From: Verrucomicrobiales bacterium
GTDB lineage: Bacteria; Verrucomicrobiota; Verrucomicrobiia; Limisphaerales; SXTU01
Direction: 5' to 3'
Assembly: GCA_005791875.1 (NCBI GenBank)
Contig: SXTU01000251.1
Span: 1 to 35,042, forward strand
DNA length: 35,042 nucleotides
Shown here piece after piece: positions 14,286 to 21,975 of the stretch. The notes beneath the pieces were generated by a model that did no database searches, was not told where the DNA came from, and was given only the letters and a program-made list of their open reading frames with translations. The position numbers and the translations under genes are program-made. Position 1 is the first letter of the stretch, and the number at the start of each line of letters is the position of its first letter.

Positions 14286-16805
14286 ATGAATCGCCTTGCC
14301 TTCCCAATCCTTGCCGCCGGCCTCGCCTTCGCCCTCGCTGCGCACGCGGACCACGACACGCCCGCCGGCCAGTCGCTCCACGGCGAGGCCTACAACGAGG
14401 GGCCGCGTCAGCAGGCGCACCTCATGCCGGGAATGGGCAACGTGCACTTCCCCATCGCGACGAAGAACCCGCTAGCGCAAAAATTCTTCGACCAGGGCAT
14501 CGGGCAGTTGCACGGCTTCTTCTACTTGGAAGCGGAGCGGTCGTTCCGGCAGGTGGCGGCGCTGGACCCGTTTTGCGCCACGGCCTACTGGGGCATTGCG
14601 ATGGCCAATGTGAACAACGCCAAGCGCGCGAAGGAGTTCATCAAGACCGCCGAGAAGTATCAGGCTGGCGTCAGCCCGCGCGAGCAGCAGTGGATCGCCG
14701 CGCTCGCAAACTTCCATCGCGACGACAAGAAACCGGAGAAGGACCGTCGGCAGGAATACCAGAAGGCCCTCGAAGCCATCGTGAAGAACTTCCCCGCCGA
14801 CGTGGAATCCAAGGCGCTGCTGGCCGTGGAGTATTGGGCGGGCAACTCCAAGGGTGTCCCCTACGGCGACAAGAAGAAGGTGGACGCGCTGCTCGACCCA
14901 ATCCTCGCTGCCAACCCGCTCCACCCCGCGAACCACTATCGCATCCACCTTTGGGACGAGGGCGCGCGCGCGACCAACGCGCTTGTCTCCGCCTCGAACG
15001 ACGGCGCGTCCGCCCCTGGCATCGCGCACATGTGGCACATGAGCGGCCACACTTACTCGGCGCTCAAACGCTACTCCGATGCCGCGTGGCAGCAGGAGGC
15101 CAGCGCCCGCGTGGACCACGCCTACATGATGGGCAACTACGTTCTGCCCGACCAAATCCACAACTTCGCCCACAACAACGAGTGGCTCATCCGCGATCTG
15201 AACCACATCGGTGCCATGCGCCGCGCCGTGGACCTGGCCAAGAACATGATCGAGCTCCCGCGCCACCCGAAGTTCAACACGCACTCCAAGGGCAGCTCCA
15301 GTTACGGCTACCAGCGCCTGCTCGAAACCCTCGTCCGCTTCGAGCTGTGGGACGAACTCCTCTCGCTCGGTGGCACCGTCTATCTTCAGGCCACCGAGAA
15401 CAACGACCACGAAGCTCGCCGCTTCCACGCGTTCGGCCTCGCGTCGCTGAACACCGGCGACATCACCGCTGGCAAAAAACAAATCGCCGCGCTCGAAGCC
15501 CTCGCGAAGAAGGTCACGCCCAAGCCCACAACGAACGCCCCGGCGGCGAAGCCCGCGGAAGCCCCCAAAGTAGGTCAGGCTTCCAGCCAGACAACTAACT
15601 CCTCAAGCGGTGCCCTTTCTTCCAAGGCCGGCGACTCGAAGCCCACCACCTCTTCCTCCCTCGCCCCCACCGGGGGAGAGGGCCGGGGTGAGGGGGCTGC
15701 GCGCACCAACGCAACGAGCGCGCCCAAGCCCGCCACACCGCCCACTCCTGCAACTGCCCCGAAGTCCGACACGAAGAAAGCCGCTCCCTCCGGCGGTTAC
15801 GGCGGCGGAGCCGCGCTGCTCGCCACCGGCAACACCAACTCCATCACCGGAGCCATTGCCGAGTTGCGCATCCTCATCGCGTTGAAGGAAGGCCAGTTCG
15901 CCGCCGCCAAGGAGCAGCTCGCCAAAGCCACCGGCATTCCCAAGGAGCGCCTCGCCCGCCTCCACTTCGCCGCCGGCGACAAGGCCAAGGCCGAGCAACT
16001 CGCGCAGGAGGCGATGAAGTCCGCCGAGCACCAAGTCCAGCCGCTCGCCAGCTACGTGGACCTCGCCTACCGCAGCGGTAAGTTCAAGGAAGCCTACGAG
16101 GCGTTCTACAAACTGCGCGAGTTGAGCGCCGAGGCTGACCTCACTGCGCCCGTGTTCCGCCGACTCGCGCCCGTGGCGAAGGACTTGAAGCTCGCCGCCG
16201 ACTGGCGTCTGCCGCTCACGCGCCCCTCGGACTTCGGCAAGCGCCCGAGCCTCGCGTCGCTCGGGCCGTTTCGCTGGCAGCCCTCCGCCGCGCCGGACTT
16301 TTCGCTGCCCGATGGCGAGGGGAAGAAGGTTTCGCTCCGTCAGTTTAGGGGCAAGCCGGTCATCGTCATCTTTTACCTCGGTGCCGGCTGCGCGCACTGT
16401 ATCGAGCAGCTTGTGGCGTTCGCGCCGGAGGCCGAGGCGTTCAACAAGGCCGGCATCTCGCTCGTGGCCGTGAGCACCGACAGTGTCGAGGGTCTGAACT
16501 TCACGGTGGAGAAGGCGAAATACAATGGCGGCTTCCCCATCCCGCTGCTCTCGGACTCGGGGCTGAAAGCATTCAGGGCCTTCCGCACGCACGACGACTT
16601 CGAGCAGCAGCCGCTGCACGGCACGTTCCTGATTGATGGCGAGGGCCTCATCCGCTGGCAGGACATCAGCTTCCAGCCCTTCATGGAGACGAAGTTCCTC
16701 CTCACCGAAGCCCAGCGCCTGCTCAACCTGCCGAAGAACAACGGTTCAACCCCGCCGATGAAGCTGGCGGGGCAGAAGCAGGAGAAGGCGTTGAACTGCC
16801 GGTGA
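14286..16805 (+). CDS. Secreted TPR protein fused to a peroxiredoxin/thioredoxin-like domain
   Basis: The chosen ATG at 14286 opens a signal peptide (MNRLAFPILAAGLAFALAAHA); 839 residues follow. Residues about 50-400 form a TPR-like helical region with FFDQGIGQLHGFFYLEAERSFRQVAALDPFCATAYWGIAMAN, a segment often seen in periplasmic copper-related TPR proteins, and HMWHMSGHTY. A low-complexity linker of about 95 residues (409-502), rich in Pro, Ser, Thr and Gly, contains two translated repeat elements. After a second short helical part, the C-terminal 190 residues are an AhpC/TSA-Redoxin fold (PDFSLPDGEGKKVSLRQFRGKPVIVIFYLGAGCAHCIEQL) with Cys702 and Cys705 as a CxxC. It is probably a periplasmic thiol protein; the substrate is unknown. 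Confidence 0.9.
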   Translation: MNRLAFPILAAGLAFALAAHADHDTPAGQSLHGEAYNEGPRQQAHLMPGMGNVHFPIATKNPLAQKFFDQGIGQLHGFFYLEAERSFRQVAALDPFCATAYWGIAMANVNNAKRAKEFIKTAEKYQAGVSPREQQWIAALANFHRDDKKPEKDRRQEYQKALEAIVKNFPADVESKALLAVEYWAGNSKGVPYGDKKKVDALLDPILAANPLHPANHYRIHLWDEGARATNALVSASNDGASAPGIAHMWHMSGHTYSALKRYSDAAWQQEASARVDHAYMMGNYVLPDQIHNFAHNNEWLIRDLNHIGAMRRAVDLAKNMIELPRHPKFNTHSKGSSSYGYQRLLETLVRFELWDELLSLGGTVYLQATENNDHEARRFHAFGLASLNTGDITAGKKQIAALEALAKKVTPKPTTNAPAAKPAEAPKVGQASSQTTNSSSGALSSKAGDSKPTTSSSLAPTGGEGRGEGAARTNATSAPKPATPPTPATAPKSDTKKAAPSGGYGGGAALLATGNTNSITGAIAELRILIALKEGQFAAAKEQLAKATGIPKERLARLHFAAGDKAKAEQLAQEAMKSAEHQVQPLASYVDLAYRSGKFKEAYEAFYKLRELSAEADLTAPVFRRLAPVAKDLKLAADWRLPLTRPSDFGKRPSLASLGPFRWQPSAAPDFSLPDGEGKKVSLRQFRGKPVIVIFYLGAGCAHCIEQLVAFAPEAEAFNKAGISLVAVSTDSVEGLNFTVEKAKYNGGFPIPLLSDSGLKAFRAFRTHDDFEQQPLHGTFLIDGEGLIRWQDISFQPFMETKFLLTEAQRLLNLPKNNGSTPPMKLAGQKQEKALNCR
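15570..15592 (+). repeat. GTAG-headed palindrome, translated in the linker
   Basis: GTAG (15570-15573) is followed by GTCAGGCT-TCC-AGCCAGAC (15574-15592), palindromic except for one pair. It encodes part of KVGQASSQTTN in the linker of the TPR-peroxiredoxin and does not disturb the frame. Confidence 0.7.
15651..15696. repeat. G/C-rich palindrome of the CCCTCGCCCCC type, translated in the linker
   Basis: A C-rich half (to about 15672) and a G-rich half (from about 15673) form a near-palindrome around CACCGGGG. This is a widespread bacterial repeat whose opposite strand reads LTPALSPGGGEG. Here it is read in frame as SSLAPTGGEGRGEG in the linker. Confidence 0.85.
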
Positions 16806-16830
16806 GCTATGCGCAATCTCGCAATGCTGG

Positions 16831-17019
16831 GTGTCCTTGTGCGAATGGCCGCTGCTGTATCCGGCGCGTTTCGCCGGAGTGAGGCGCGTCAACTTCCGGC
16901 GCTTTCCTTACGGCCTCTTCTACATCGTCCGGCCTGATGAAATCTGGGTCTTGGGCGTGCTCCACGGTGCTCGAGACTCGGAGGCAGAGCTGGCCCGGCG
17001 GCGAAAGGGTTTCTCCTGA
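16831..17019 (+). pseudogene. Remnant of a ParE/RelE-family toxin gene
   Basis: The open frame encodes about 60 residues, of which RRVNFRRFPYGLFYIVRPDEIWVLGVLHGARDS matches the C-terminal core of ParE/RelE toxins: the basic strand RRFPYxxxY and the next strand ending in a VLH motif. Family members are about 90-105 residues, so the N-terminal third or more is missing; upstream the frame is open but has no start or recognisable sequence. No antitoxin gene is adjacent. It sits 25 bases after the TPR-peroxiredoxin gene and is best read as a decayed fragment. Confidence 0.65.
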
Positions 17020-17051
17020 CTCCCCCGCGCCTTCGCGCCTTTGCGTTGAAT
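17020..17051. repeat. C/T-rich wordy repeat before asnB
   Basis: The stretch with CGCGCCTTCGCGCCTTTGCGTTGAA words is of the kind that yields RREGAKA-like peptides on the opposite strand in many genomes. It lies just upstream of the possible asnB promoter. Confidence 0.45.
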
Positions 17052-17075
17052 CCCGCACGCGTCTTGCGGTTTAAT
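17046..17075 (+). promoter_or_regulatory. Possible asnB promoter
   Basis: TTGAAT (17046-17051), an 18-base spacer and TTTAAT (17070-17075, five of six consensus bases) end 13 bases before the ATG at 17089. The leader would be only a few bases. Confidence 0.4.
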
Positions 17076-17088
17076 CCCGCCGCTACTC

Positions 17089-19005
17089 ATGTGCGCCATC
17101 ACCGGCATCGTTCACTTCGACCATCGCCCCGTCGTGGAGTCCGAGCTGGTCACGATGCGCGACGTGATGTTCAACCGCGGCCCGGAGCACGGTGGCCAGT
17201 GGCTCGGCGGACACGCGGCGCTCGGCCATCGGCGGCTGCGCATCATTGACCTCTCCCCGCTCGGCAACCAGCCGATGACCAACGAGGACTCCACCATTTG
17301 GGTCACCTTCAACGGCGAGATTTACAACTTCCAGTCGCTGCGGAAGGAGCTCGAAGCCAAAGGTCACCAATTCCGCTCGCACTCCGACACCGAGGTCATC
17401 GTCCACGGCTTCGAGGAATGGGGCGAGGGCGTCGTCGCGCGCATGGACGGCATGTTCGCCATCGGCATCTGGGACACGCGCCGGGACACCCTCTTGATCG
17501 CCACCGACCGCTTCGGCAAGAAACCCCTCTACTACTCGCAGCACGGCGCGACCGTCCGCTTCGCCTCCGACAGCAAGTCCTTCTGGTCCCTCCCCGGTGC
17601 GGCGCTCACGGTGAACCACGCGGCGATTGACTGCTACCTCCACCACCTCGCCGTCACCACGGACCACACGATTTACAACGAGGTCAGCAAGCTCCCGCCC
17701 GCGCACTTCAAGGTCTTCGAGCGCGACGCGTCCGGCGGCGTGCGCGCCCGCGAAGTGCGTTACTGGCAACCCAACTTCCGCGACAAAATTAACGTCACCG
17801 AGGCCGAGGCGCTGGAGCGCATCGACGCCGCGCTCAAGGAAGCCGTCCGCAAACGCATGATTGCCGACGTGCCGCTCGGCGCGTTCCTCAGCGGCGGCGT
17901 GGACAGCAGCCTGGTCGTCGCGATGATGAGCCAGCTTTCCAGCAAGCCGGTGAAGACGTTCAGCATCGGCTTCGAGGAACAGGACTTCTCCGAGCTGGAA
18001 TACTCCGACGCCGTCGCCGCGCGTTACAAAACGGAGCACCAGCAAATCCGCCTCAAGCCCGACGTGCTCGAAATCCTCCCGTCGCTCGTGTGGGAATACG
18101 GCGAGCCGTTCGCCGACTCCTCCGCCATCCCGACCTACTACGTGTCGAAGGCTGCGAAGGAGTTCGTCACCGTCGCGCTCACCGGCGACGGCGGCGATGA
18201 ACTCTTCGGCGGCTACGACATCGCCCGCGCGTCCTTCCACGCGATGCGTTACGAGGCGCTGATGCCCGGCTTTGTGCGCGGCCCGTTGGAACACTGGCTC
18301 TTCGCCGCCGAGCGCAGCGGTTTCGCCCAAAAGCTAAAAACTCTCGCCACCCACGCCAGCCCGGACCCCGCGCGCCGCCACGGCTACTCGATGGCCTTCA
18401 ACCAACGCCAGCGCGAGGCGCTCTACACGGACAGTTTCCGCGCGTCCCTCGGCGCGCATTGTCCGTGGCACATCTACGAGCGCCACGCGGCGGAGATGGC
18501 GGAACTGAACATCCTCGACCAAAACCTCTACCACGTCCTCATGGCCCGCCTCTCGAACGACTACCTCGTGAAGGTGGACGTGGCCTCGATGAAGGTTGCC
18601 CTCGAGCTACGCAGCCCCTTCCTCGACACCGACCTCTGCGCGCTCTCCAGCTCCCTCGACCCGTTGCTCAAGGTGAAGGGCGGCGTGCAAAAGTATCTGC
18701 CCAAGAAACTCGCCGAGCGCTACCTGCCCTGGGAAGTCATCTACCGCCCGAAGAAAGGTTTTAGCCTCCCGCTGAAACACTGGCTCCTCACCGACCTCGC
18801 CCCCGTGCTGAACCAGCTGCTCCCCGACGGCAACCTCGTGCAGACCGGCTGGTTCCATCGCGCCGAAATCCAGCGCCTCATCAGCGAGCACACGAACGGC
18901 GGGGCCCAGCACACCCACCGCCTCTGGTCCCTCCTCTGGCTCGAGCTCTGGCACCGCATCTTCGTCGAGCGCTCGATGACGGGGCGGGAGAGTTTGCGCT
19001 CGTAG
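17089..19005 (+). CDS. asnB: Asparagine synthase (glutamine-hydrolysing) type amidotransferase
   Basis: The 638-residue protein has an N-terminal class II glutamine amidotransferase domain with catalytic Cys2 (MCAITGI), FNGEIYN and HSDTEVIVH, and a C-terminal synthetase domain with the pyrophosphate loop SGGVDSS at 268-274 and TGDGGDELFGGY. The usual RGPDxxG motif reads RGPEHGG (30-36). In the classical reaction aspartate becomes asparagine. Enzymes of this length in glycan loci (WbpS and WbtH types) are instead thought to amidate sugar uronic acids. Here it is convergent with a polysaccharide cluster that contains wbpA- and wbpP-type genes, so that role is possible. The TAG stop lies in a GTAG-headed palindrome. 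Confidence 0.93.
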   Translation: MCAITGIVHFDHRPVVESELVTMRDVMFNRGPEHGGQWLGGHAALGHRRLRIIDLSPLGNQPMTNEDSTIWVTFNGEIYNFQSLRKELEAKGHQFRSHSDTEVIVHGFEEWGEGVVARMDGMFAIGIWDTRRDTLLIATDRFGKKPLYYSQHGATVRFASDSKSFWSLPGAALTVNHAAIDCYLHHLAVTTDHTIYNEVSKLPPAHFKVFERDASGGVRAREVRYWQPNFRDKINVTEAEALERIDAALKEAVRKRMIADVPLGAFLSGGVDSSLVVAMMSQLSSKPVKTFSIGFEEQDFSELEYSDAVAARYKTEHQQIRLKPDVLEILPSLVWEYGEPFADSSAIPTYYVSKAAKEFVTVALTGDGGDELFGGYDIARASFHAMRYEALMPGFVRGPLEHWLFAAERSGFAQKLKTLATHASPDPARRHGYSMAFNQRQREALYTDSFRASLGAHCPWHIYERHAAEMAELNILDQNLYHVLMARLSNDYLVKVDVASMKVALELRSPFLDTDLCALSSSLDPLLKVKGGVQKYLPKKLAERYLPWEVIYRPKKGFSLPLKHWLLTDLAPVLNQLLPDGNLVQTGWFHRAEIQRLISEHTNGGAQHTHRLWSLLWLELWHRIFVERSMTGRESLRS

Positions 19006-19147
19006 GCGCAGCCTTCAGGTTGCGAAATCAAACCTCTAGCGGCGTTGTGCGAGCGCCGAGTTGTGCAAACGGGGGTTGCCGGCCGGCGGTCACAGACCGC
19101 CACTACAGTTACAGACCGATTCGCAGGCTGAAGCCTGCGCCTACGAC
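18999..19147. repeat. Three GTAG-headed palindromes between asnB and the glycosyltransferase
   Basis: Plus-oriented: GTAG at 19002-19005 followed by GCAGCCT/AGGTTGC (19008-19023). Minus-oriented: CTAC at 19141-19144 preceded by GCAGGCT/AGCCTGC (19123-19138), and CTAC at 19103-19106 preceded by GGCGGTC/GACCGCC (19085-19101). The first and last are near-identical copies facing each other, and the TAG stop codons of asnB and of the minus-strand glycosyltransferase both come from their GTAG heads. Confidence 0.85.
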
Positions 19148-20304
19148 CTGCCTTCGCACGCTTCCTCCAGCACGGACATGTAGCGCTGCGTGGTTTGCTC
19201 CCACGAGAACTGCGCGGCGTGGCGGAGGATGGCGTCGCGGGTCGAGGCTTCCATGAGAGTCTGGCCGAGGGCCTTCTCCAGAGCGTCCACATCGGCTCCC
19301 GAGACAAGGCGGCCGAGGAAACCCTTGTCGAGCACCTCGGGGATGCCGCCGACACGCGTGGCGACCACACGCAAGCCGCAGGCAAAGGCCTCGAGAATGA
19401 CGTTGGGCACGCCCTCCTGCTTGCTCGGCACGCAGAGGAGATCGGCGGCTTGCATGTAGCGCGGGACTTCTGCTGGCGACTTGCGGCCCACGAAGCGGAC
19501 GTTCGCGCCAAAGCCGAGCTTGCCGGCGAGCCGGCGGAGTTTTCCTTCGAGCGGGCCGGAGCCGATCATCACCAGCTCGCAAGGCTCGGCGGAGATGCGG
19601 CAGAGCTTGGCGTGCGCGCTGATGAGCAGCAGCGGGTTCTTCACCGGCAGGAAGTTGCCAACGTAGAGAATCATCTGCGAGTCCGGTGGCAGACCGAGTT
19701 CCTTGCGCGCCGCGAGGGCATCGCCAGGGCGGAAGGTGGCGGTGTCCACGCCGTTGTAAATCGGGCGCAGCTTCATGAACGGCACGCCGGCTTCGTGAAG
19801 GCGGGTCGATAGGTCCTTGCTGCGCGTGATGGTGGCAGCGGCGCGGCTGAGGGCTTGCACGATGGCGTGTCGCCGCAGCGGCATGTGCAGGTAGCTGTGG
19901 ACATCGGTGCCCTGTGCGATGGCGACGAGCGGGGCCTGCAACTCAGCGTCCAGCAAGTCGAGCGCGCAGGCGTCGGGATAAACCCACGCGCCGAGGACGA
20001 CATCGAAGGGGAACTCCGCGCGCACGCGGCGCACCGGTTCGCGGAGGGCGCGGGCCATGAGGCGGTGGTTCCATGGGCCGCCGAACTTCGGGACGTAGAA
20101 GGTGCGGACGTAGAGGGGTTGGAAAATCTTGTCCTTGTCGCGCGGCGTGCGGCCCCGCCAGCTCTTGAACGGCAGCATCGGCCGCGGCGCGATGACACGA
20201 ATGTCGCAATGCCGCGCGAGCTGGTGCAGCACCGTGGCGTTGACCTGTCCATGACCCGGGGCAGACGAGTCGGGGAACAGGTTCGACACGAAGAGGAGTT
20301 TCAT
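19141..20304 (-). CDS. GT4-family glycosyltransferase
   Basis: The ATG at 20302-20304 overlaps the stop of the upstream gene (ATGA), which fixes the start; the longer open frame is a shadow. The 387-residue product has the GT-B two-domain plan. The N-terminal half opens with MKLLFVSNLFPDSSAPGHGQVNATVLHQLA, the acceptor-side glycine-rich loop. The C-terminal half has ILYVGNFLPVKNPLLLI, ELVMIGSGPLEGKLRRLA, NVRFVGRKSPAEVPRYMQAADLLCVPSKQEGVPNVILEAFACG, with the GT4 E-x7-E signature, and ends with the usual amphipathic helix. It transfers a sugar from a nucleotide donor onto a growing surface glycan on the cytoplasmic face; donor and linkage are not predictable. Confidence 0.92.
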   Translation of the reverse strand: MKLLFVSNLFPDSSAPGHGQVNATVLHQLARHCDIRVIAPRPMLPFKSWRGRTPRDKDKIFQPLYVRTFYVPKFGGPWNHRLMARALREPVRRVRAEFPFDVVLGAWVYPDACALDLLDAELQAPLVAIAQGTDVHSYLHMPLRRHAIVQALSRAAATITRSKDLSTRLHEAGVPFMKLRPIYNGVDTATFRPGDALAARKELGLPPDSQMILYVGNFLPVKNPLLLISAHAKLCRISAEPCELVMIGSGPLEGKLRRLAGKLGFGANVRFVGRKSPAEVPRYMQAADLLCVPSKQEGVPNVILEAFACGLRVVATRVGGIPEVLDKGFLGRLVSGADVDALEKALGQTLMEASTRDAILRHAAQFSWEQTTQRYMSVLEEACEGRS

Positions 20305-21770
20305 TGCGTCTGCGCCGGTGGAGCACTCGGCTCGCTTGAGCGCTTCCAGTCGAACCACCGCCACTTCGCGCCGCGCTCGTCGCTTTCGCACTTGGCGATG
20401 CCGAAGAGGAAGGAGGCGTGCGAGTTGGTCGTGCTGGTGTCGAAGCGCAGGAGGTTCCAGAGCAGCGAATGACTTTCCGCACCGGTGCGCGGGTTCTTCT
20501 CGTAGCGGAAGATGGACCAGACCGGCGACCAGTTGCGCTCGATGGACTTGTTGTTCGGCACGAGCGGCTCCAGCGGGGCAAAGAGTTGGAAGCGCTCGCG
20601 GCCGTCCAGTTCCGTCCTCGCGGTGAAGATGGGCCACAGGTCCACGCGGGTTTTCGCTTCGCCGGTGACGATGTTCTTCTCCGAGAGGTCGCTGTAGAGG
20701 AAGAGCAGGAAACGCGTGCGCTCGCGGTCGAGCGGGGCGGCTTGGGCGCGGTTGTATTTGTAGAAGGGCCAGAGAATGAAATCGCTGGTGAGGATGGCGT
20801 TGGTGGCGTGGCTGTAGAAGGGCCAAACGCGGTTCATGTGCTTGCCCTCGCCGCGTGCGAAGGCGACGAGCGGCCAGGGCGCGCCCCACTCCTGATACTT
20901 ATTCTCGCGGTCGTCAGTGAACGTGAAGAACGGCCAGAGGTAGGTGGAGGAGTCGCGTTGCGGTGAGCGGTAGTGGCTGTAGAGCGGGAGCAAGGCCTGC
21001 TGGTGGACGGGGTTCGTCGAGCCGACGCCGCTGTGGTTGTTGAAGAAGAACGGCCAGCCGATGAAGAGCCGGTCGTGGCCGGGCGTGAGCTGTTCGAGGC
21101 CGAGGTAGTTCGTGCGGGTGAAGGGGTCGCGGTGCTCGTGGCCCATGAGCGGCCAGAACTGCCAACCGTCGAGCTGCGTGCCGTGGCGGAGGTGGAGGAA
21201 GGGGAAGGCGAAGTTTTCCGTGACCACGTCCTTCTTCACCGTCCGTGAGTAGAGCGGGAAGAGGCGGAACGTGATTTCATCGCGGAGGAGACGATCCTTG
21301 AGCGTGCCCCAGAAGGGCAGTAGCGCGGTGTAGTTCAGCGCCGGGTCAGCGGCACGCCGCTGGAAGTAGAACGGGAAGACGGTGAACTTGTCGGAGCGTT
21401 GCTCGTCCTGCGTCTGGCCGCCGGAGAAGTTCAGAAGCTGGAAGAGGTGCCAGCGGTATTCCGCGCCGAAGCGGTCGTAGGAAAGGAACGGATAGAGGAC
21501 ATCGTATTCCTCCATCTCGACATCCGGCTTGACGGTCCGCGACCAGAACGGCGGGATGGCCCAGGTGGTTTGACCTTCGGAAACTTCCTTGTAGTAAAGC
21601 GGCCCGAGCCATTCCTCGCGCGTGCCGGGGGACAGCGTCAGGGAGAACTCATGCGCGAACGGGCCAGCGGCCCACTCGGCCCCGACAAGCCAGCCGCCAC
21701 CCACAGGCATCAAACACAGGAGGAAAGCCAGACGGATGCGTCCCAAGAAATTGGCGGTGCGATGAAACAC
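20301..21770 (-). CDS. Aromatic-repeat exported protein, probably outer-membrane
   Basis: No named family is recognised. The preferred GTG start at 21768-21770 gives a normal signal peptide (MFHRTANFLGRIRLAFLLCLMPVGGGWLVGA) and lies eight bases after a promoter-like pair; GTG 21875 and ATG 21845 would add an unlikely leader. The 489-residue product is built of repeated short strands centred on aromatic words: YPFLSY, FPFYFQRR, LLPFWG, LFPLYSR, FPFLHL, FWPLMG, GWPFFFNN, LLPLYSH, LWPFFTF, VWPFYSH, LWPFYKY, LFLYSD and LWPIFTA. Spacing of about 25-35 residues suggests paired beta strands, as in a barrel or propeller. Its stop overlaps the glycosyltransferase start, which ties it to glycan assembly or export. 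Confidence 0.75.
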   Translation of the reverse strand: MFHRTANFLGRIRLAFLLCLMPVGGGWLVGAEWAAGPFAHEFSLTLSPGTREEWLGPLYYKEVSEGQTTWAIPPFWSRTVKPDVEMEEYDVLYPFLSYDRFGAEYRWHLFQLLNFSGGQTQDEQRSDKFTVFPFYFQRRAADPALNYTALLPFWGTLKDRLLRDEITFRLFPLYSRTVKKDVVTENFAFPFLHLRHGTQLDGWQFWPLMGHEHRDPFTRTNYLGLEQLTPGHDRLFIGWPFFFNNHSGVGSTNPVHQQALLPLYSHYRSPQRDSSTYLWPFFTFTDDRENKYQEWGAPWPLVAFARGEGKHMNRVWPFYSHATNAILTSDFILWPFYKYNRAQAAPLDRERTRFLLFLYSDLSEKNIVTGEAKTRVDLWPIFTARTELDGRERFQLFAPLEPLVPNNKSIERNWSPVWSIFRYEKNPRTGAESHSLLWNLLRFDTSTTNSHASFLFGIAKCESDERGAKWRWFDWKRSSEPSAPPAQTQ

Positions 21771-21778
21771 GCAGGAGG

Positions 21779-21806
21779 ATGGTAGGAGAGCAGGGTTTTG
21801 GGTCAA
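21779..21806 (-). promoter_or_regulatory. Possible leaderless promoter of the aromatic-repeat gene
   Basis: On the minus strand TTGACC (21801-21806), 16 bases and TACCAT (21779-21784) precede the GTG at 21770 by eight bases, so transcription would begin within one or two bases of the start codon. Confidence 0.4.
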
Positions 21807-21860
21807 GTTTCGCCGCCGCAGACCTTTGCGCGGCGGGTGGGGCATAAGGATTCTGCTTAA

Positions 21861-21888
21861 TTGACATTCATTCACTGGCCACTACGAT
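21861..21888 (+). promoter_or_regulatory. Promoter for candidate small RNA
   Basis: TTGACA (21861-21866) is a perfect -35, followed by 16 bases and TACGAT (21883-21888, four of six). Transcription would start near 21895. There is no plus-strand gene downstream, only a strong terminator. Confidence 0.45.
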
Positions 21889-21894
21889 TCTGTC

Positions 21895-21970
21895 AGTTAG
21901 TTGAGGTTCCAATTGTCCCCGGGTCCTCAAGCCCAGTGGCGGGCGTGCATTCCCGTCACTGGGCTTTTTC
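21895..21970 (+). ncRNA. Candidate orphan small RNA
   Basis: The stretch between the promoter-like pair and a strong intrinsic terminator contains no coding frame worth reporting. TTGAGG (21901-21906) can pair with CCTCAA (21925-21930) to form a first stem. A terminator stem of 15 bp follows and ends in a U-rich run. The predicted RNA is about 75 bases. Its 3' half is antisense to the last codons of the MMPL gene, whose stop codon lies in the stem. A dead remnant or an mRNA-end structure for the minus strand is the alternative, but the minus-strand reading has no U-tract. Confidence 0.4.
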
Positions 21971-21975
21971 TTTTC
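21929..21975 (+). terminator. Strong intrinsic terminator
   Basis: Bases 21929-21943 pair with 21952-21966 (15 bp, one G-U), loop of eight, then TTTTTCTTTTC on the plus strand. On the minus strand the same stem is preceded by A-rich sequence and followed by GGACC, so its polarity is plus. Confidence 0.75.

Noticed and set aside
15603-16619. Long minus-strand open frame opposite the TPR-peroxiredoxin
   Set aside because: It is a high-GC shadow; its LTPALSPGGGEG piece is the opposite strand of a repeat.
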